From an uncultured Croceicoccus sp. (GTDB lineage Bacteria; Pseudomonadota; Alphaproteobacteria; Sphingomonadales; Sphingomonadaceae): a stretch of DNA of 64,000 nt. Shown one piece after another: positions 1 through 10,923 of this stretch. Position 1 is the first letter of the stretch. Each line of letters opens with the position of its first letter. Below the pieces are notes generated by a model. The model did not search any database, was not told the DNA's origin, and saw nothing but the letters and a program-made list of their open reading frames with translations. The position numbers and the translations under genes are program-made. The DNA lies in NCBI RefSeq assembly GCF_947496385.1, contig NZ_CANMCP010000008.1, positions 46,679-110,678 on the forward strand. Direction: 5' to 3'.

Positions 1-1052
1 ACGGGCGCATGGACGTGAAGGAAATCCTGGCCAAGGTGGACACCGGCGCGTCGGCGCGTGCGGCGGAAAAGCTCGCGGCGAAGGACGCGTTCGAGGTGCT
101 CGTCATCGGCGGCGGCCCGGCGGGCGCATCGGCGGCGATCTACACCGCGCGAAAAGGGTTCAGCACCGGCATCGCGGCACAGCGTTTCGGCGGGCAGGTG
201 ATGGACACGATGGGGATCGAGAATTTCATCTCCGTCGATTACACCGAAGGCCCGAAACTGGCCGCCGCGCTCGAAAACCACGTCGCGCAATATGACATCG
301 ACGTGATGAACCTTCAGAACGCGAGCAAGTTCGTCCCCGCCACGCAAAAGGGCGGCCTGCACGAAATCCTGTTCGACAATGGCGCTTCGCTGAAGGCACG
401 GTCGGTCATCATCACCACCGGGGCCCGCTGGCGCCAGCTCGGCGTGCCGGGCGAGGAGGAGTACAAGAACAAGGGCGTCGCCTATTGCCCGCACTGCGAC
501 GGGCCGCTGTACAAGGGCAAGCGCGTGGGCGTGATCGGCGGCGGCAATTCCGGCGTGGAGGCGGCGATCGACCTCGCCAATATCGTCGGCCACGTCACGC
601 TGATCGAATTCGACAGCCAGCTGCGGGCCGATTCGGTGCTGGTCGACAAGCTGAAGAGCTTTGCCAATGTCGAGATCGTGACCTCTGCGCAGACGACCGA
701 GGTCACCGGCGACGGCAAGAAGATGAACGGCCTCGTCTACAAAGATCGCGACAGCGGCGAGGAGCGCAAGGTCGATCTCGACGGCGTGTTCGTGCAGATC
801 GGCCTAGTCCCCAACAGCGAATGGCTGAAGGACAGCGGCGTCGAATTGTCGGATCGCGGCGAGGTGAAGATCGACGAGCGCGGCGCCACCAACCTGCCCG
901 GCGTATTCGCGGCGGGCGACGTGACCACCGTGCCGTACAAGCAGATCGTCATCGCCATGGGCGAAGGGTCGAAGGCGGCATTGTCGGCATTCGACTATAT
1001 CATCCGCACCGAACCGGCGGAGGAGATCGCCGCGGCGGCGCAGGCGGCCTGA
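1..1052 (+). CDS. ahpF: Alkyl hydroperoxide reductase subunit F, C-terminal part (5' end outside window)
   Basis: FAD motif [17 protein letters not shown], redox CPHCDG, NAD motif [15 protein letters not shown]-terminal [10 protein letters not shown]-terminal thioredoxin-fold part expected upstream. Confidence 0.9.
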   Translation, partial: GRMDVKEILAKVDTGASARAAEKLAAKDAFEVLVIGGGPAGASAAIYTARKGFSTGIAAQRFGGQVMDTMGIENFISVDYTEGPKLAAALENHVAQYDIDVMNLQNASKFVPATQKGGLHEILFDNGASLKARSVIITTGARWRQLGVPGEEEYKNKGVAYCPHCDGPLYKGKRVGVIGGGNSGVEAAIDLANIVGHVTLIEFDSQLRADSVLVDKLKSFANVEIVTSAQTTEVTGDGKKMNGLVYKDRDSGEERKVDLDGVFVQIGLVPNSEWLKDSGVELSDRGEVKIDERGATNLPGVFAAGDVTTVPYKQIVIAMGEGSKAALSAFDYIIRTEPAEEIAAAAQAA

Positions 1053-1118
1053 ACCGGCTCGATTGATCAGGAAACGGGGCGGCGGCCATTGCGGTCGTCG
1101 CCCCTTTTTCATGCGCGC

Positions 1119-1676
1119 CTATCGCCGCTTGCGCAGGACCAGATAGACCGCACCATCGCCCCCGTGGCGGCGATGGGCATTGCGCACCGCGACGATGTCG
1201 GACGCGTGCGGCCCCGCCGCCAGCCAGTCGAGGAATTTCGCGCGGATGGCGCCCCGTCTCTCGGCCCGGTCGGCGGCATCGACGGGCCGCGCCTTTCCCG
1301 TAACGATCAGCACCACGCGCGCGCCCATCGCCTTGGCCTGCGCCAGCCCGCGATCCAGCCGTCGATAGGCGGTGTCGAGCGTGTGACCATGCAGGTCGAG
1401 CGTGAAATCGGGCACGATGGCGGCGCGGCTCATCCGTTTTTCCCACGAGGAATCGAGCGTGCCGCCCCCCTCGCGCATGGGCACAGGCTGCGGGGTGGTG
1501 CGTGGCGGGGTGCGGCGTTGCGGCTTTGCAGGTTTTGGCGGGGCGGGCGCGGGTTTCGCCTCTTTCATCGCGGGCGGCGGGGCGGGCCGCTTGCGCCCTT
1601 CCATCGGCGTCACCGTCGCGGCGAGCGCGGCCCAGGCGCGCTGCTCATCCGCGCTCAGCCCCCGTGGCGCCTTCAT
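1119..1676 (-). CDS. Smr/MutS2 C-terminal domain protein
   Basis: LDLHGHTLDTAYRRLDRGLAQAKAMGARVVLIVTGK Smr signature; ATGA overlap with upstream mltA. Confidence 0.85.
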   Translation of the reverse strand: MKAPRGLSADEQRAWAALAATVTPMEGRKRPAPPPAMKEAKPAPAPPKPAKPQRRTPPRTTPQPVPMREGGGTLDSSWEKRMSRAAIVPDFTLDLHGHTLDTAYRRLDRGLAQAKAMGARVVLIVTGKARPVDAADRAERRGAIRAKFLDWLAAGPHASDIVAVRNAHRRHGGDGAVYLVLRKRR

Positions 1677-2820
1677 CGCGGCGCGATACGCGCCAGCGTC
1701 CCCTTGGGCAGGAGCAGGAGCGTGCGCGCCTCGCTGCTCATCGCGCCGGCGGTGCCCTTCGCCATCTCGCCCGCGCCCCAGAACGTGTCGAACCGCCCCG
1801 CCCCCTTGATCGCGCCCCCGGTGTCCTGCGCAATCCAGAGCCCGTCGGCACGGTCATTCGCCGCGTCGATCCACACCGGCGCGCCGAGCGGCGTGAACCG
1901 TGGATCGGCCGCGACACTGACGCGCGGACGCACCGGCACGCCCAGCGCACCCAACGGTCCGTCGCCGGTCAGCTCGCGGAAAAAGACCCAGCTCTGATTC
2001 TCGTTCATGATGGCATCGGCCTCGCCCGGATTGGCGCGGAGCCAGTCGACGATCCCCTGCATTGTCGCTTCGCCCGGGGCGAACACGCCGCGTTCGCGCA
2101 ATGTGCGACCGATGGCAGTATAGCCGCGCCCGTTCTGCCCGGCATAGCCAATGCGCAGGACCGAACCATCGGGGGCGATAAGCTGCCCCGAACCCTGGAT
2201 CTGGAGGAAGAAGAAATCGATGGCGTCGGCGGCCCACGCGATGACCGGCGCCCGCCCGTCGAGCGCTCCGGCGACGATCTCCGCCCGTTCGAAATAGGGT
2301 ACGAATCGCCCATCCTCGTACCGGCCCAGCGGTGCGCGCCCGCCCCCCGCATAATACGCTTGTCGGACGAGATCGGTCGGCATGCCATAGACCGGCACGT
2401 CGAAGCCGGGCTGCCGGTTGCGAACGCCAGCAAGGCGCGGTTCGAAATATCCGGTGACGAAGCCGTCATTGCCGCCCACGATCGAGGTTTCGAAAAATTC
2501 CCGGAAAAACCGCGGCGCAGAACCGGCATAGCCCTGCGCGGCGGCGCAGGCGCGCGTCCAGTCGGCCGCGATGCCGCTGCTATCCGACCGGGACAGCAGC
2601 GCAGGACACGATTCGATAAAGGACCGTCGCGCCGCATCCGCCTCGCCTTCGCGAACGGTGTCGTAACCGGCGGAGGCCAGCAATGCGCCAATATCGGGAC
2701 CGGGATAAAGGCCGGCGTCCAATGCGCTCACCGCCTCCGCGCCGGCGCGTACCGGGGGCGTGGGCCATACCGGTTCGGGCGGGTTTTGCGTGACGGGTGC
2801 GGGCGGGGTCGCGGGGATCA
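1673..2820 (-). CDS. mltA: MltA-family murein transglycosylase (start uncertain)
   Basis: GYFEPRLAG..., FFFLQIQGSGQL..., RIGYAGQNGRGYTAIGR, DTGGAIKGAGRFDTFWGAG MltA/3D motifs; no clear ATG, CTG at about 2820 or an internal GTG possible. Confidence 0.85.
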
Positions 2821-3489
2821 GCCCTCGCCGGTTTCGTCGAGCAGCCAGTCCGGACGCGCCGCGTTGACCCGGCGGCTGAAGGTCCAGACATCGTGGCTTT
2901 CCACCGCATCGTCGAGCGAGCCTGCGATCATGTTGCCGTCGCGATCGGTCGTCATGGCCGCGATGTCGGCGGCGAAACGCACGGTGATGCGGGCCATCGG
3001 GGCGTCGTATTCGGCGGAGACGATCTCGGCCTCTTCGATCCGGATGAGGCGGTTCTGAACCGATTCGCCGGCTTCCTCGCGCGCGTCGATCGCCGCGGCG
3101 AAGCTGGCGTAGACATCGTCGTCGCACAATTCGTTGAGCGTTTCGCGGTCGCCCTTCCAGAACGCCTCGAGGATCATGCCATAGGCACCGCGCGCCCCTT
3201 CGAGGAACAGCGCCGGGGTGAAATTGCGGTCCGCGGTGGCGATTTCGCGCACGCCGCGCTGCGCGCCGAGAGGAACGCCCGAAAGCGCCCGTTCGAGCGC
3301 GGATTGCGGCTGCTCTCCCGCCGCACCGCCGCGTTCGCCGCCGGGCAAGGCCTGCGGATTGCGGGGCTGCGGACGCGGCACCTGCCGGCCCAGCATTTCC
3401 TCCTCATGCTCCGCCCGGCGACCCAGCACCGAGTAGAGCTTGTAGCCGAGGAAAGCGGCAATCATGGCAAGAATGATGATTTGGACCAC
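2818..3489 (-). CDS. Tim44/TimA-like domain protein
   Basis: Single N-terminal TM segment; FLEGARGAYGMILEAFWKGDRETLNELCDDDVYASF Tim44-like region. Confidence 0.85.
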   Translation of the reverse strand: MVQIIILAMIAAFLGYKLYSVLGRRAEHEEEMLGRQVPRPQPRNPQALPGGERGGAAGEQPQSALERALSGVPLGAQRGVREIATADRNFTPALFLEGARGAYGMILEAFWKGDRETLNELCDDDVYASFAAAIDAREEAGESVQNRLIRIEEAEIVSAEYDAPMARITVRFAADIAAMTTDRDGNMIAGSLDDAVESHDVWTFSRRVNAARPDWLLDETGEG

Positions 3490-3795
3490 GAAATTTCATC
3501 CGTTTCATGCATGGCGCCGCACGGGAATCTTCCGGATGCGACGGGATTTGAGACTAGCCTGCCCTAAATAGGAAAGGATTACAAATCGACAATATCGGCG
3601 GTTTTACATGGGTTCCCTTCGCATGCCCGTTCTCTATACGCCATGAACGTCGCGCTACGCCGGTTCTCGTATCGGTTGAAGCGTTCGCGGGGGGGTGCTA
3701 ACTCGCGCCGGAACCCATCGGCGGACGCGGGCGCGGGGCGGATCTCCGCCGAAAAATCGCGCCACCGCCCGCCCATCACGGAAAGCGAATCGAAC

Positions 3796-4329
3796 ATGGC
3801 CGACGAAGGCAACATCCTCACCGATCTGGACGGCAATCAGGGCGCGGCGAACGGCGCCGACAATCAGCCCGCGATCGGCCTGATCTCGCAATATATCAAG
3901 GATCTCTCGGTCGAGAATCCGAACGCGCCGAAAAGTTACCAGTTCAAGTCGCAGCCGCAGCTCGACGTGCAGCTCAACATCAATGCGCAGGGTATCGAGG
4001 GCGAGGTCCACGAGGTCACGCTCAAGATCACCGTCACGGCCAAGGCGGACGAGGGCACGAGCTATATCGTCGATCTCGATTATTGCGGGCTCATCGGCAT
4101 GCGCAACGTGCCCGACGACCAGGCGCACGCGTTCCTCTATGCCGAGGCGCCGCGCATCCTGTTTCCCTTTGCCCGCCGCATCATTGCCGATGCCGTGCGC
4201 GACCTCGGTTTTGCGCCGCTGCTGCTCGACCCCGTCGATTTTCAGGGGCTCTACGTGCAGCAGCTGAATCAGCGGCAGGCCGAACAGGGCGGCATGGGCG
4301 CGGGCACCCCGCCCACCGGCAACGCCTGA
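3796..4329 (+). CDS. secB: Protein-export chaperone SecB
   Basis: QYIKDLSVENPNAP, RILFPFARRIIADAVRDLGFAPLLLDPVDF SecB signatures; start at 3796 with the ORF extended upstream in the track. Confidence 0.95.
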   Translation: MADEGNILTDLDGNQGAANGADNQPAIGLISQYIKDLSVENPNAPKSYQFKSQPQLDVQLNINAQGIEGEVHEVTLKITVTAKADEGTSYIVDLDYCGLIGMRNVPDDQAHAFLYAEAPRILFPFARRIIADAVRDLGFAPLLLDPVDFQGLYVQQLNQRQAEQGGMGAGTPPTGNA

Positions 4330-4357
4330 CCCCACCGGCCCAACGGGAACGCCGGGC

Positions 4358-5956
4358 GTGAGCCTTGTCCGCAATGTCGGCACGATCGGGGGGCTGACCG
4401 CGCTCAGCCGGGTCTTCGGCTTCGTGCGCGACATGCTGCTCGCCCGCGTGCTCGGCGCGGGGATGGCGGCGGACGCGTTTCAGCTCGCCTTCATCCTGCC
4501 CAACACGTTCCGGCGCCTGTTTGCAGAGGGCGCGTTTTCCGTCGCCTTCGTGCCGATGTACACGCGCCGCCTGCATGCCGAGGGGGACGAGGGCGGCGAT
4601 CTTGCCGCCCAGAAATTCGCCAATGACGTGATGGCGGTGTTCATCTGGGTGCTGCTCGGCTTTTCTGCGCTCGCCATGCTGGCCATGCCGGGCATCGTCT
4701 GGCTGCTCGCCAGCGAGTTTCAGGAGATCCCCGGCAAGTTCGAATTGTCGGTGACGCTCGCCCGGATCACCTTCCCCTATCTCGCGCTGGTGAGCATGGT
4801 GGCGATGTTGTCGGGCGTGCTGAATGCGCGGTCGCAATTTGCGCCGGGTGCGTTCGTGCCGGTTCTGCTCAACGTCGTGCTGATCGCCGGGATTGGCGTG
4901 GGGTACGCCCTGCGCGGGGACGATGGCGACAACATGGTGGTCGCCTATGCGCTGGCGGTGGCGGTGACGCTCGCGGGGGTGGCGCAGCTTGCCTATATGG
5001 CGTGGGCGACGCGGCGTTCGGGGGTAAAGCTGATCCTGCGCCTGCCGAAATTCACGCCGGAGGTGAAGCGGCTCGCCATGCTGATCCTGCCCGCCACCTT
5101 CGGCGCGGGGATTTACCAGGTCAGCCAGTTCGTCGACACGTTCTTCGCCACCTCGCTGCCGCAGGGCTCGCTCACCCTGCTCAAACTCGCGGACAGGCTG
5201 AACCAGATGCCGCTCGGCATTGTCGGCATCGCGCTGGGCACGGCGATCCTGCCGATGCTCGCCCGCCATATTCAGACCGACGACCGCGCCGGGGCGCAGC
5301 GTTTGCAGGCCAATGCGGTGGAGATCGCGCTCCTCCTCACCCTGCCCGCCGCGGTCGCGCTGGCGATCTGCGCGCCGGCATTCACCGCCGCGTTCTTCGT
5401 CGGCGGACAGATGACGGAGGCGAACGGCGACACGATGGCGAATATCGTCGTCGCGCTGGTTGCCGGGCTGCCGGCCTACGTGCTGGTCAAGGTGTTTCAA
5501 CCCGCGTTCTTCAGCCGGGAGGACACGCGCACGCCGGTGTGGATCGCGGCGGCGGCGCTGATCATCAATATCGCCATCAATTTCTACGTCGTGCCGCGCT
5601 ACGGCATCGTCGGGCTCGCGGCGGCGACGGCGTTTACCGCATCGCTCAACGCCGCGATGCTCTACGTCCTGCTGCACCGGCGGGACTGGTTCCGGATCGA
5701 TGGCCGGCTCATTGGCAAGATTGCGCGGCAGATCGTCGCCGTTTCCGCGATGGGCGCGGCGCTGTGGTTCATCATGCCGACGATGGCGGATCGCTACGAC
5801 GGGAATGTGGTGGAGCGCATCTGGTCGCTCGGCGTGCTGGTCATTGCGGGCGCGGCGGTGTTCTTTGTCGCGGCGTGGCTGGTGGGGGCGATCGACAAAT
5901 CGCTCCTCGCGCAATTGACGCGGCGCGGCGCGAAGGCGAAGACGCCCGCAACCTAA
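4358..5956 (+). CDS. murJ: Lipid II flippase MurJ (MviN)
   Basis: Polytopic; GGLTALSRVFGFVRDMLLARVLGAGMAADAFQLAFILPNTFRRLFAEGAFSVAFVP. Confidence 0.95.
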   Translation: MSLVRNVGTIGGLTALSRVFGFVRDMLLARVLGAGMAADAFQLAFILPNTFRRLFAEGAFSVAFVPMYTRRLHAEGDEGGDLAAQKFANDVMAVFIWVLLGFSALAMLAMPGIVWLLASEFQEIPGKFELSVTLARITFPYLALVSMVAMLSGVLNARSQFAPGAFVPVLLNVVLIAGIGVGYALRGDDGDNMVVAYALAVAVTLAGVAQLAYMAWATRRSGVKLILRLPKFTPEVKRLAMLILPATFGAGIYQVSQFVDTFFATSLPQGSLTLLKLADRLNQMPLGIVGIALGTAILPMLARHIQTDDRAGAQRLQANAVEIALLLTLPAAVALAICAPAFTAAFFVGGQMTEANGDTMANIVVALVAGLPAYVLVKVFQPAFFSREDTRTPVWIAAAALIINIAINFYVVPRYGIVGLAAATAFTASLNAAMLYVLLHRRDWFRIDGRLIGKIARQIVAVSAMGAALWFIMPTMADRYDGNVVERIWSLGVLVIAGAAVFFVAAWLVGAIDKSLLAQLTRRGAKAKTPAT

Positions 5957-5986
5957 CGTCAAAGCAGTTCAGCCACAGGATCATCC

Positions 5987-6985
5987 ATGCGCATCGTTTC
6001 GGGCATTCAGCCCACCGGCAATCTCCACCTCGGCAATTATCTGGGGGCGATTCGCAATTGGGTGAAATTGCAGGACGAGGGCGAGTGCTTCTTCTTCCTC
6101 GCCGACCTGCACGCCATTTCCATGCCGCATGACCCGGCGCAGCTGACCGCGAACACGCGCGAGATGGCCGCCGCGCTCATCGCGTGCGGGGTCGATACGG
6201 ACCGCGCCGTGCTGTTCAACCAGACGCAGGTCCCGGCCCATGCGGAGCTGCAATGGCTGCTCAACGGGACGGCGCGGATCGGCTGGCTCAACCGCATGAC
6301 GCAGTTCAAGGACAAGTCGGGCAAGAACCGCGAAGGGGCGAGCGTCGCGCTGTTCACCTATCCCGTGCTGCAGGCCGCCGACGTCTTGCTGTATCAGGCG
6401 AGCCACGTGCCCGTCGGCGACGATCAGAAGCAGCATCTCGAACTCGCCCGCGACATTGCGCAGAAATTCAACAATGATTTCGGCGGCGGCACCGAGGTGT
6501 TCACCCTGCCCGATCCCTATATCCCGCCCGAAGCGGCCCGGATCATGAGCCTGCGCGACGGCACGGCGAAGATGAGCAAGTCCGATCCTTCGGACATGAG
6601 CCGCATCAATCTTGCCGACGATCCCGACACGGTGATGAAGAAGGTGAAGAAGGCCAAGAGCGACGCCGAACCGCTGCCCTCCGACATTGAAGGGCTCGAC
6701 GGGCGGGCCGAGGCGAAGAATCTCGTCTCCATCTATGCCGCCATTGCGGAGGCGCCGGTGGCCGACGTGCTGCGCGATTTCGGCGGCGAGGGTTTCGGCA
6801 AGTTCAAGCCCGCGCTGGGCGAGCTGCTGGTCGAACATCTGCGCCCGATCACCGAACGTTTTACCGCGCTCAAGGACGATACGGCGACGCTGGATTCGAT
6901 TCTGCGCGCCGGGGCGGAACGGGCGCGGGCGGCATCGGCGGATACGCTCGATGCGGCCTATCGCGCGCTCGGCCTGCTGCGATAG
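5987..6985 (+). CDS. trpS: Tryptophanyl-tRNA synthetase
   Basis: GIQPTGNLHLGNYLGAIRNW (HIGH-like) and KMSKSD motifs. Confidence 0.96.
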   Translation: MRIVSGIQPTGNLHLGNYLGAIRNWVKLQDEGECFFFLADLHAISMPHDPAQLTANTREMAAALIACGVDTDRAVLFNQTQVPAHAELQWLLNGTARIGWLNRMTQFKDKSGKNREGASVALFTYPVLQAADVLLYQASHVPVGDDQKQHLELARDIAQKFNNDFGGGTEVFTLPDPYIPPEAARIMSLRDGTAKMSKSDPSDMSRINLADDPDTVMKKVKKAKSDAEPLPSDIEGLDGRAEAKNLVSIYAAIAEAPVADVLRDFGGEGFGKFKPALGELLVEHLRPITERFTALKDDTATLDSILRAGAERARAASADTLDAAYRALGLLR

Positions 6986-7149
6986 GAGCGTTGGCTTAAG
7001 TCCCTGCGCAGACACGAAAAATCACAATTGTTAGGATTTTCGTTAAATCGCGGTTCATTGGCATTGTTCTATAAAGCGTGCATCATATGCGATATAACGG
7101 CGTTCGAGCAGGCGCCGCATCGCCACAAGCACGTTCGGAGAAACACGCC

Positions 7150-7830
7150 ATGACATCCCTCGCCAAGCGCGCGGCACGTTCGATCGCAGCATCGTTGCTG
7201 CTGGTTGGCGTTGCGGCATGCACCACCCCGTTCCAGGCCGACGTGTCGCGATTCGCGACGCAGCTTCCCGCCCCGCAGGGCAAGACCTTTGCCGTGGTCG
7301 CCGACGATCCCGACCTGGTCGGCGGGCTCGAATTCGCGCAATATGCCCGCTATGTCGGCGCCGAAATGGCCGATCTCGGCTATACCGAGGCCACGCCCGA
7401 AACGGCGGACCTGCTGGTCAAGTTCGATTACGGCGTGAATGACGGGCGCGAAAAGATCCGCTCGTTCGGGGCGCGCGATCCGTTCTTCGATCCCTGGTAC
7501 GGCTATGGCGGCTTCGGCGGGCGCAGCGCGTATTATCGCGGCGGTCCGTGGGGCTTTGGCTGGCAGGATCCGTTCTTCAATTCCGGGCCGAACATCACGA
7601 GCTACACCGTCTATACCAGCGGCATCGATCTGAAGATCGAACGCCGCGCCGATGGACAGCGGCTCTTCGAAGGCAAGGCGGAGGCCGTGTCGCGTTCGGA
7701 TCGCCTGCCCTATCTCGTCCCCAATCTGGTCGAGGCGATGTTCGTCGATTTCCCCGGCAATTCGGGAGAGACTCTGCGCATTTCCATCGCGCCGGAGGAC
7801 CGCGACACCAAGGTGCGCCGCATCGATTGA
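7150..7830 (+). CDS. DUF4136-type lipoprotein
   Basis: Lipobox LVGVAAC; DUF4136-like domain with Gly/Tyr/Phe-rich segment. Confidence 0.75.
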   Translation: MTSLAKRAARSIAASLLLVGVAACTTPFQADVSRFATQLPAPQGKTFAVVADDPDLVGGLEFAQYARYVGAEMADLGYTEATPETADLLVKFDYGVNDGREKIRSFGARDPFFDPWYGYGGFGGRSAYYRGGPWGFGWQDPFFNSGPNITSYTVYTSGIDLKIERRADGQRLFEGKAEAVSRSDRLPYLVPNLVEAMFVDFPGNSGETLRISIAPEDRDTKVRRID

Positions 7831-7859
7831 CCGGCGCCGATACGCAACCATGAGCAAGA

Positions 7860-7888
7860 GGCGGGTGCAGCGATGCGCCCGCCTTTTT
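7860..7888 (+). terminator. Rho-independent terminator after the DUF4136 gene
   Basis: GGCGGGTGC-AGCGAT-GCGCCCGCC followed by TTTTT. Confidence 0.75.
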
Positions 7889-7944
7889 CATGGGCGCCGT
7901 GCTGTCGGCTTGCCCGCGCCGCCGCCCGCGCTAGGGTCGTCGCC

Positions 7945-8199
7945 ATGGCGCCCGATTATCACCCGCCGGTCAAACGCTCGGTCGAAATCGCCGGGCACAA
8001 GACCTCGATCAGCCTAGAGCCTGTCTTCTGGTCCATGCTGCGCGAGGCGGCGATGCGACGCGGCTTGCCGATCAACGCGCTCGTCGGGGCGATCGACGCG
8101 GAACGAATCGCAGCCGACACCCCGCCGGGGCTGGCCAGCGCGATCCGGGTCTGGCTCGTGTGCGAGCGCGAGGCTCGGGACGGCGCTATCGCGGAATGA
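7945..8199 (+). CDS. Ribbon-helix-helix domain protein
   Basis: KRSVEIAGHKTSISLEPVFWSMLREAAMRRGLPINALVGAID RHH_4-like. Confidence 0.7.
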   Translation: MAPDYHPPVKRSVEIAGHKTSISLEPVFWSMLREAAMRRGLPINALVGAIDAERIAADTPPGLASAIRVWLVCEREARDGAIAE

Positions 8200-8213
8200 C
8201 GGCCAGGCGCACG

Positions 8214-8250
8214 AAAAAGGCGCGCCACCCTTGCGGACGGCGCGCCTTTT
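8214..8250. terminator. Bidirectional terminator between convergent genes
   Basis: AAAAAGGCGCGCC ... GGCGCGCCTTTT. Confidence 0.7.
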
Positions 8251-8274
8251 CATGCGTAACGCGAAAAGCTCGCG

Positions 8275-8517
8275 TCAGTAATTGGCGGGCGGATCGCTCG
8301 CCGGAAAGCTTTCGTCCATTTCCTCGTCCGTCTTGGTCCAGGTCGAGGGCTTGTCGCGCATCGAACCCGCGCCCGCGTCGCGAACGACGGTGCCGCCGCC
8401 CTGCGTGGCGTGCGGCTGACCATCGGCGAATGCAGCCGGTTCGTCATGCTGCTTGGTGAAATGCTTGTATCCGGCATAGCCGAGCGCGCCGAGCACGCCC
8501 ATTCTGATAAGTCCCAT
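8275..8517 (-). CDS. Hypothetical small protein with N-terminal hydrophobic segment
   Basis: 80 aa MGLIRMGVLGALGYAGYKHFTKQ...DEEMDESFPASDPPANY; the SFPASDPP tail recurs in alphaproteobacterial small proteins. Confidence 0.6.
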   Translation of the reverse strand: MGLIRMGVLGALGYAGYKHFTKQHDEPAAFADGQPHATQGGGTVVRDAGAGSMRDKPSTWTKTDEEMDESFPASDPPANY

Positions 8518-8603
8518 TGCGATTCTCCTTAAAGACAAGTGGCAATGAAACGCGTCAACGCGTGCAAGGTTTCGCAAATCGCCCGATACCCGTCGAGGCG
8601 GGC

Positions 8604-9887
8604 CTAATCCGAGCCGACGCGTTCGATATCCGCACCGACCAGCGCGAGCTTCTCCTCCAGCCGCTCATACCCGCGGTCGAGGTGGTAGAGCCGGTGCACC
8701 ACCGTCTCCCCTTCCGCCGCGAGTCCCGCGATCACGAGGCTCATCGAGGCGCGCAGATCGGTGGCCATCACCTCCGCCCCGGTCAGCCGATCGACACCAT
8801 GCACCACCGCGGTGCGGCCATTGGTCTCGATATGGGCGCCCATGCGGTTGAGTTCGGGCACGTGCATGTAGCGATTTTCGAAGATCGTCTCGTTGAGAAC
8901 GCTCGTCCCGTCGGCCTGGCACAGGAGCGCCATCAACTGCGCCTGCATGTCGGTGGCGAAACCGGGATAGGGCGCCGTCGAAAGATTCACGGCACGCAGA
9001 GGACCGTCGCAATAGACGCGCAGGCCGGCGTCGCTTTCCTCCACATTGACGCCCGCATTGCGCAAGGCATGCGTCGTGGCGCGCATTTCGGCGGGGTTCG
9101 CCCCCTTCAGCATGACATCGCCGCCGGTGATCGCCGCGGCACAGGCATAGCTGCCCGCCTCGATCCGGTCGGCCATCACGCGATAGGTCGCCCCGTGCAG
9201 GCGCGGCACGCCATGGATGGTGAGATCCGATTCGCCGATATTCTCGATTCGCGCGCCCATCGCCACAAGCAGATTGCACAGATCGACGATTTCCGGCTCG
9301 CGCGCCGCATTGTCGAGCCGCGTCGTGCCATTGGCGAGCACCGCGGCCATCAGCGCATTCTCCGTCGCACCCACCGACACCACCGGAAAGGCGAAATCGC
9401 CGCCCGGCAGACCGCCATCGGGCGCCGCGGCCCGAACATAGCCCGCGGCCAGCTCGATCTCCGCGCCCATCGCCTCCAATGCTTTCAAATGCAGGTCGAT
9501 CGGCCGGTTGCCGATGGCGCAGCCGCCCGGAAGCGACACCTTCGCCTCCCCCGCCCGGCCCAGCAGCGGGCCAAGCACGAGGATCGAGGCGCGCATCTTG
9601 CGCACCAGCTCGTAAGGCGCGGTCGTGTTGGTGAGGCGCGGCGTCTGCAACGTCATGACCCGGCCGAAATCCTGAGGCCGCGACCCGGCGATGGTCGTCG
9701 ACACGCCGAACTGGTTCAACAGATGCTGAAACCCGTCAATATCTGCCAGCCGCGGCAGATTGCGCAGCGTCAGCGGCTCTTCGGTCAGCAATGCGCAGGG
9801 CAACAGGGTCAGTGCCGCGTTCTTCGCACCAGAGATAGGCAATGTGCCGGTCAGGCGTTTTCCGCCCTTGATGATGATCTTGTCCAT
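8604..9887 (-). CDS. murA: UDP-N-acetylglucosamine 1-carboxyvinyltransferase
   Basis: [43 protein letters not shown] catalytic region. Confidence 0.96.
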   Translation of the reverse strand: MDKIIIKGGKRLTGTLPISGAKNAALTLLPCALLTEEPLTLRNLPRLADIDGFQHLLNQFGVSTTIAGSRPQDFGRVMTLQTPRLTNTTAPYELVRKMRASILVLGPLLGRAGEAKVSLPGGCAIGNRPIDLHLKALEAMGAEIELAAGYVRAAAPDGGLPGGDFAFPVVSVGATENALMAAVLANGTTRLDNAAREPEIVDLCNLLVAMGARIENIGESDLTIHGVPRLHGATYRVMADRIEAGSYACAAAITGGDVMLKGANPAEMRATTHALRNAGVNVEESDAGLRVYCDGPLRAVNLSTAPYPGFATDMQAQLMALLCQADGTSVLNETIFENRYMHVPELNRMGAHIETNGRTAVVHGVDRLTGAEVMATDLRASMSLVIAGLAAEGETVVHRLYHLDRGYERLEEKLALVGADIERVGSD

Positions 9888-10043
9888 GCGCGGCTGTTTA
9901 GCCGGAATCGCGGCGGTTACAAGGCGATGACGCCCAAACCGCGCGATGTCCGGACCGCCCGATCCATCGACGCTCTTGTGCATCCGCGTGTGGCTTGGCT
10001 ATGGCTCATGTTCCATTTCGCAGTTGCAACAGGAATCGCTTCC

Positions 10044-10922
10044 ATGACCGACAATTCGCGCAAGCCCATCCGCAAGGCCGTATTCCCCGTCGCCGGCATG
10101 GGGACCCGGTTCCTGCCCGCGACAAAGGCCGTCCCCAAGGAAATGCTACCCATCGTCGATCGGCCACTGATCCAATATGCGGTGGACGAGGCACGCGCCG
10201 CCGGGATCGAGCAGATGATCTTCGTCACCGGGCGCGGCAAGGGCGCGATCGAAGATCATTTCGACATCGGTTTCGAACTGGAAACGACGATGAAGGAACG
10301 CGGCAAGGACGTGTCCATCCTCGACGGGACGCGGCTTGCCCCCGGCAATTGCGCCTATGTCCGGCAGCAGGAGCCGCTCGGCCTCGGCCACGCGGTGTGG
10401 TGCGCGCGCGACATCGTGGGCGACGAACCGTTTGCCGTGATGCTGCCCGACGAATTGATGTGGGGGGAGCCGGGCTGCCTCAAGCAGATGGTCGATGCCT
10501 ATGAAAAGGTCGGCGGCAATCTGATCTCCGTGCTCGAAGTGCCCCGCGAATCGGTGTCGAGCTATGGCGTGATCGCGCCGGGCAAGGTCGATGGTGCCCT
10601 GACCGAGGTGACCGGCCTCGTCGAGAAGCCGAAGATCGCCGACGCCCCGTCGAACAAGATCGTGTCGGGCCGCTACATCCTCCAGCCGCAGGTGATGCGC
10701 ACGCTTCAGGATCAGGAAAAGGGCGCCGGCGGCGAGATTCAGCTTACCGACGCGATGGCCAAGATGATCGGCAGCCAACCCTTTCACGCCGTCACTTTCG
10801 AGGGACGGCGCTTCGACTGCGGCTCGAAGACCGGCTTTGTGGAGGCCACGCTCGCCATCGCGCTCGAACGCGAGGACATGGGCGAGGAGGTGCGCGCCAT
10901 CGCCACGCGGCTCCTGGGCTGA
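10044..10922 (+). CDS. galU: UTP-glucose-1-phosphate uridylyltransferase
   Basis: KAVFPVAGMGTRFLPATKAVPKEMLPIVDRPLIQYAVDEA. Confidence 0.95.
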   Translation: MTDNSRKPIRKAVFPVAGMGTRFLPATKAVPKEMLPIVDRPLIQYAVDEARAAGIEQMIFVTGRGKGAIEDHFDIGFELETTMKERGKDVSILDGTRLAPGNCAYVRQQEPLGLGHAVWCARDIVGDEPFAVMLPDELMWGEPGCLKQMVDAYEKVGGNLISVLEVPRESVSSYGVIAPGKVDGALTEVTGLVEKPKIADAPSNKIVSGRYILQPQVMRTLQDQEKGAGGEIQLTDAMAKMIGSQPFHAVTFEGRRFDCGSKTGFVEATLAIALEREDMGEEVRAIATRLLG

Positions 10923-10923
10923 G

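Noticed and set aside
4181-5962. 593-aa minus-strand ORF opposite murJ
   Set aside because: Extremely Arg/Asp/His-rich shadow frame of the Leu/Ala-rich murJ.
8517-9980. Upstream extension of the galU ORF opposite murA
   Set aside because: Only the part from 10044 matches GalU; the rest is antisense to murA.
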